Below are positions 59,497-64,000 of a stretch of 64,000 nucleotides of DNA, one piece after another. Each line of letters starts with the position of its first letter. The stretch's first letter is position 1. Origin of the DNA: Ananas comosus (lineage: Eukaryota > Streptophyta > Magnoliopsida > Poales > Bromeliaceae). Position numbers and translations under genes: made by a program. The notes below the pieces were generated by a model. It ran no database searches, was not told where the DNA came from, and saw only the letters and a list, made by a program, of their open reading frames with translations. The stretch spans positions 4,007,125-4,071,124 of the forward strand of contig NC_033638.1 of the NCBI RefSeq assembly GCF_001540865.1, in the 5' to 3' direction.

Positions 59497-59956
59497 TGTT
59501 AGAACAAATACCGCAACGAAAATTCGATTGTGATTAAAGATCGAACTAATTTTAGATAAAGATAAAATCAGACTTACAAATAATCGCTAAATTCCAAATA
59601 AAGATTTTGATTGATCCGGAAACGTGCGAGGCACTGCCCTAAAACGTATTCCCATCCTTATATGAGGGATTAACCGGAAATAATACCCCAAGGTACGACC
59701 GAAATTCCTCCTCCTGCGAGCACGATCGTGAAGGAAGTTGACGGAGACTCGTTCAACACCCGATGATAAAAAGATCAAAGCCAAATAGATCAAAATAATA
59801 TAAGAAAAATATATGTCTTCTAATGTTTCTCTCTGCAATGTTCATATTATGAACAGTGAAAAAAGTACTATATAAAAAGGTGTGAATAGAACGTTGGAGA
59901 CCCCCAACATTCTACTCCATTAATTAATTCCATTTAATTCATGCTTTTATGTGAAA
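59496..59956. other. Unassigned, possibly an LTR fragment
   Basis: It opens TGTTAGAACAAATACC, a start common in Copia-type LTRs, and contains no coding sequence. The Helitron begins at its right end. Confidence 0.35.
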
Positions 59957-59965
59957 CTAGTTAAG

Positions 59966-59989
59966 TGCACGTGCAATGCACGTTGCACA
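59966..59989 (-). terminator. Helitron 3' hairpin
   Basis: About a 10-bp stem with one bulged T and an AAT loop, eight to nine bases from the CTAG end. In Helitrons this is the proposed rolling-circle stop signal, not a transcription terminator. Confidence 0.8.
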
Positions 59990-60754
59990 AATACTAAAAA
60001 ATAAAATTTTTATAAATACATATTATAGATTCGATACATAGTATTTAATCATTACCAAAATAAAATGACAGAAATAAGAAATAGAATTACAATATCATCA
60101 AAAAAAAGAACACGAATGCATCTTGGTATCATTGAAAAAAAACACAAAATTTGTCACTAAACTAACTGAAAATGTCACCATCAGTTTCCCTTTCGTACAA
60201 ATTGCACTGAAAGTAAGAAAAATAATAAAGTAAATATTAGTAAATCATCAGAATAGATAAAATTAATAAAAAATATAAATTTAATAAGAATTCATATAAG
60301 TAAAAATTTTTAGCTTAATTTTATTTCTTGAGTTTTTGGAATAGGTGGATTAAGCACAATTTTACTCGCAAAACTTTGCTAAATAAATTGATCCTGATAA
60401 ATAAATTTAAAATACTACAGAAAAAATAAAATATTAAATAGTATATTTATCCTAATTATCGATATTAACGTGCACTGCTGTTAATATAACAACTGAATTG
60501 TTTGCAATAGCCTCTCTCCACATGCCAATGTGTGTTAGCACTATCTTGTTCTAGAGGATCAATCTAATTTGACTCATACTTCAATCCATTCAAATACTTA
60601 GTTATTAATAATTTTTTTCATGTGAAATGATAAAAAGGGAAACACTTTATCTTCATGTTTAGGACGATTAACACCATACAAATAAAGAGTGATTGATTTG
60701 GACAACCATTCCTATAACATCTAAGAAAACTGAAATAGTATAGAAGTTAGTAGT

Positions 60755-61850
60755 AGTGTAAAAGGTGGTGAAGGCGACAATGTGTCGGCGTCGATGACGA
60801 CGATAACGATGAGGAAGATGATGACGATATACTGGTATCGACAATGGAGATAAATGAGAAATAATATTACTAAAAAATATTTGAGAATATTTGAGAAAAA
60901 TATGGTAAAAATAAAAAAAAATATTACTAAAAAAAATATATGTTTTATATTTGAAAAACATATAGATAAAAATGAAAAAATACTAAAAAAAATATGCTAA
61001 AACAGTATAAAGGCACATTAAAAAAAATTTAGATAAAATTAAAATACCACTCTAACTATGGCAAATGCGATAATGTGCCGACGGAAGTGATGTGATGATG
61101 TACCGGTGTCGACGATGGAGATAAATAAAAAAGGATATTATTAAAAAAATATTTGAGAATATTTAAGAAAATAATAGCAAAAATGAAAAAATATATTACT
61201 AAAAAAATATATACTTATATTTGAGAAATATATAAATGAAAATGAAAAATATCAAAAGAATACTAAAACAGTATAAAGGCATATTAAAAAAAGCAAAATT
61301 TTCAGATGGGATCAAAATACCTCTTCAATTATGCGAAGGCGGCGAAGGTGGCGAAGGCGATAACGTGTCGGCGCCGGTGATGATGATGACGACGATGTAC
61401 CAGTACCAACAACGGAGACAAATTAGAAAGTATATTACAAAAAAAAGTATTTGAAAATATTTTAAAAAAATATAGATAAAAATAAAAAAACATATTACTA
61501 AAAAATATATATTTTATATTTGAGAAACGTATATGTGAAAATAAGAAAAAATTAAAAAAAAATGCAAAAACAGTTTAAAGGCACATTAAAAAAAAGAAAA
61601 ATTTTCAGATGGGATTAAAATACCTCTTTAATTATGACGAATGTGGCAAACACGACAATATACCGGCACAGACAATGATGATGAGTAATATGCTGACGAT
61701 GTACCGCTGTGACAAATGAAAAAATATATTACTAAAAAAATATAGATAAAAATAAAAATGGATACTACTAAAAAATATATAAAGAAACGCGTAGGCGAAA
61801 TGAGAAAAATACCAAAAAGATATACTAACAAAAAAAAAATATGATGTAAT
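60755..61850. repeat. Four imperfect tandem units of about 280 bp inside the Helitron
   Basis: Each unit has a GC-rich part (GGCGAA/GGCGACAAYGTGTCGGCG, then a GATGATGACGA-like stretch and GTACCGGT/GTACCAGT) and an A-rich part (AATATTTGAGAAWATATG, then AAACAGTATAAAGGCACATT). Units start at about 60755, 61050, 61330 and 61640. Confidence 0.8.
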
Positions 61851-61949
61851 ATTGTGTGAATAAAATTATGATGAGATAAGATGGATAGTGTAGATATTAT
61901 ATGCGAGGTATTAAGATATATTCTATATTGTAGAATGCGGAGAATTATT

Positions 61950-63660
61950 TGTGGGATTATTTAAATATTGAATATTTTGCAAAAAAAATTAAAATTATAT
62001 TTAATTAACGATATTATTTGATTGGCGGGTATTAATTTATTTTAAGAAATATCTATGCTTTTATGAACGCATTATGTTAAATATTGAATAATTTACTAAA
62101 GATAATTTAAAATTATATTTAATTAACTATTTAGTTTTGATTGGGCGGGTATTAATTTTTTTTAGAAATATTCTATGTTTTTATGACGCATTATTTAAAT
62201 ATTGAATATTTTATTAAAAATATTTAAAATTATATTTAATTAACGATTTAGTTTTGATTTTGGGGTATTAAAATTTTTTTAGCAATATTTAACACTTCTA
62301 TAGCGCGCCAAATTTTAATACTCATCAAAATTAATTAAATCTACTATCTTATGTAAAGAAAAATTTACTATTATGAATTGAAATTCAAATTATCAAATTC
62401 GCGGATATTAAATTTTGGCGGGCATTACAAATTTAAAATTTAATTTTGAATATTATGTAATTGACAAGTATTATGTTTGAGAAAAAAAAATATTTGAGAA
62501 AACGCTTGAATAGAAATAAATTTAATTTTACGTATTATGTGATTAGCGGAGGTATTACGTGATTGTCGGGTATTACGCTAGATAAGAGATAAATTTAGTT
62601 TTACGTATTATATGATTGGTGGGTAAAATAAAAAAAAATTTGAGAAACGCGGCGTAGATAGGAGATAACGGATATTGAGGATATTTTTGTCAATAAAAAT
62701 GACAGATACTTTTATTTTTATTCATTGGATGAGATCCAATGGCGAAAATTTAATATTTATATTTGAGAATAAATTATTATTTGAAGATTTATTTAAAATG
62801 TATAAGATATATTCTATATTTGAGAACATAGAGAATATTTCGGTGGGTATTATTTAAATATTAAATATTTTGCTAAAAATATTTAAAATTATATTTAATT
62901 AACGATTTAGTTTTGATTGAAATATTCTATACTTTTATGACGCATTATTTAAATATTGAATATTTTGCTAAAAATATTTAAAATTATATTTAATTAACGA
63001 TTTAGTTTTGATTGGGCGAGTATTAATTTTTTTTAAAAATATTCTACACTTTTATGACGCATTATTTAAATATTGAATATTTTGCCAAAAATATTTCAAT
63101 ATAATTAATGATTTAGTTTTGATTTGAGGGTATTAAAAGTTTTTTGACAATATTTAACGCTTCTATGATGCGCCAAATTTTAATACTCATCAAAATTAAA
63201 TTTACTATCTTATGTAAGAAAAAATCTACTATTATAAATTAAGATTCAAATTATCAAATTCGAGGGTATTAAATTTTGGCGGGTATTACAAATTTAAAAT
63301 TTAATTTTGAATACTACGTATTGGCAGGTATTACATTTGAAAGGAAAAAATATTTGAGAAAACACGTTGATAGGAAATAAATTTAATTTTACGTATTACG
63401 TGATTAGCGGAGGTATTACGTGATTGATAGGTATTACGTTAGATAAGAGATAAATTTAGTTTTACGTATTACATGATTGATGGGTAAAAAGAAAATATTT
63501 GAGAAACGCGGCGTAGATAGGAGATAACGAATATGGAGGGTATTAATGTCACAAAAAGTGACAGATACTTTTATTTTCAATCGTTAAATAAGATCTAATG
63601 GCAAAAAATTAATATCTTTATTTGAGAATAAATTATTACTTAGTGAATTATTTGAAATGA
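61950..63660. repeat. Tandem duplication with ~860-bp offset inside the Helitron, with shorter ~110-bp units
   Basis: The CGCCAAATTTTAATACTCAT block is at 62306 and 63171, and TGAGAAACGCGGCGTAGATA is at 62641 and 63500, giving an offset of 859-865 bp. Between them, units of TTAAATATTGAATATTTT plus AATTATATTTAATTAACGAT recur at about 61970, 62085, 62200, 62865, 62955 and 63070. Confidence 0.8.
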
Positions 63661-63762
63661 TTGGTTGAAAATTACTGGATATGAAAATATTAGTAAAAAG
63701 GATAGAGGCATTTTTGGAAAGAGGAAACAATTCAAAACTCACGCTTTTATAAGTAGTATAGA

Positions 63763-64000
63763 TAAAGAAGGAATAAATTAAATTTAATCCATCTAATTAA
63801 TTAACATAATAAAAGACAATAAATGAGAATAATTATAAAATTAAATGATATTTAGAGATTTTGAATTTTTCACCAATATAAACAATGGGATTTTGCTACT
63901 AACAGTAACCCAGTCCAACTCATATAGAATTAGGCTGGAATACTATTAATAGTAAAACGCTCTTTTTGCTATCAAGTTTTTAACCCTTGGATGAAAAATT
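63763..64000. other. AT-rich intergenic DNA at the window end
   Basis: Nothing identifiable. It is the 5' flank of the Helitron. Confidence 0.5.

Larger units (their letters stand above)
59957..63762 (-). mobile_element. Non-autonomous Helitron
   Basis: Read on the minus strand it starts TCTATACTACTTATAAAAGCG and ends ...GCACTTAACTAG. It has 5' TC, 3' CTAG and insertion between A (complement of 63763) and T (complement of 59956), with no target duplication. A hairpin lies about 9 bases before the CTAG end (59966-59989: GTGCACGTGC, loop AAT, GCACGTTGCAC). These are the standard structural marks of Helitrons. No Rep/helicase frame is present. The interior is AT-rich and made largely of tandem repeats. 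Confidence 0.85.

Overview
This is a plant nuclear window made almost entirely of transposable elements. The one intact gene has a very GC-rich coding sequence, as is common in monocots. The repeat mix (kilobase-long Ty3 LTRs, a chromovirus, MULEs, hAT and PIF MITEs, SINEs, a Helitron) also suits a mid-sized monocot genome such as a bromeliad, but I cannot name the species from sequence alone. I see no prokaryotic, organellar or CRISPR signal. Single N bases at 21907, 23709, 29024, 41552 and 48015 mark assembly joins. Three of them sit beside duplicated or folded-back sequence and should not be trusted.

Layout. 1-6050: pieces of a long-LTR Ty3 family (LTRs start TGTA and end GCGTGACA), including a solo LTR with a near-matching target duplication. 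6051-7319: a directly repeated unit containing a SINE. 7320-21745: three neighbouring Mutator-like elements with very long inverted arms. Two of them have exact 9-bp target duplications, and two carry host-gene pieces (DUF1005; class 3 lipase plus a WRN-like exonuclease). The first also contains a complete TRIM, and the second contains two LTR fragments of opposite orientation plus a gag remnant. 21928-22608: the only convincing intact protein gene, an At5g19025-like ('ribosomal protein L34e superfamily') membrane protein.

23710-26700: a decayed gag and an LTR-like block. 26715-36879: one Ty3-type LTR split by two later insertions, a solo LTR (27808-30326) and a full chromovirus (31287-36680) with matched target duplications and four disabling lesions. 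36880-41150: LTR-like and unassigned DNA. 41150-49000: hAT-type MITEs, a PIF/Harbinger-like element split by a long LTR, and SINEs. 49000-59950: AT-rich intergenic DNA with small relics and two MITEs embedded in (TA)n. 59957-63762: a non-autonomous Helitron with internal tandem arrays.

How it fits together: nothing here works as an operon or pathway. The useful information is the nesting order, set by target-site duplications: older LTRs and repeats, then MULEs, then the TRIM and later LTR insertions. The most notable item is the MULE cluster. In its third member a captured lipase fragment lies in both inverted arms around an exonuclease fragment, so a transcript could fold into a long hairpin.
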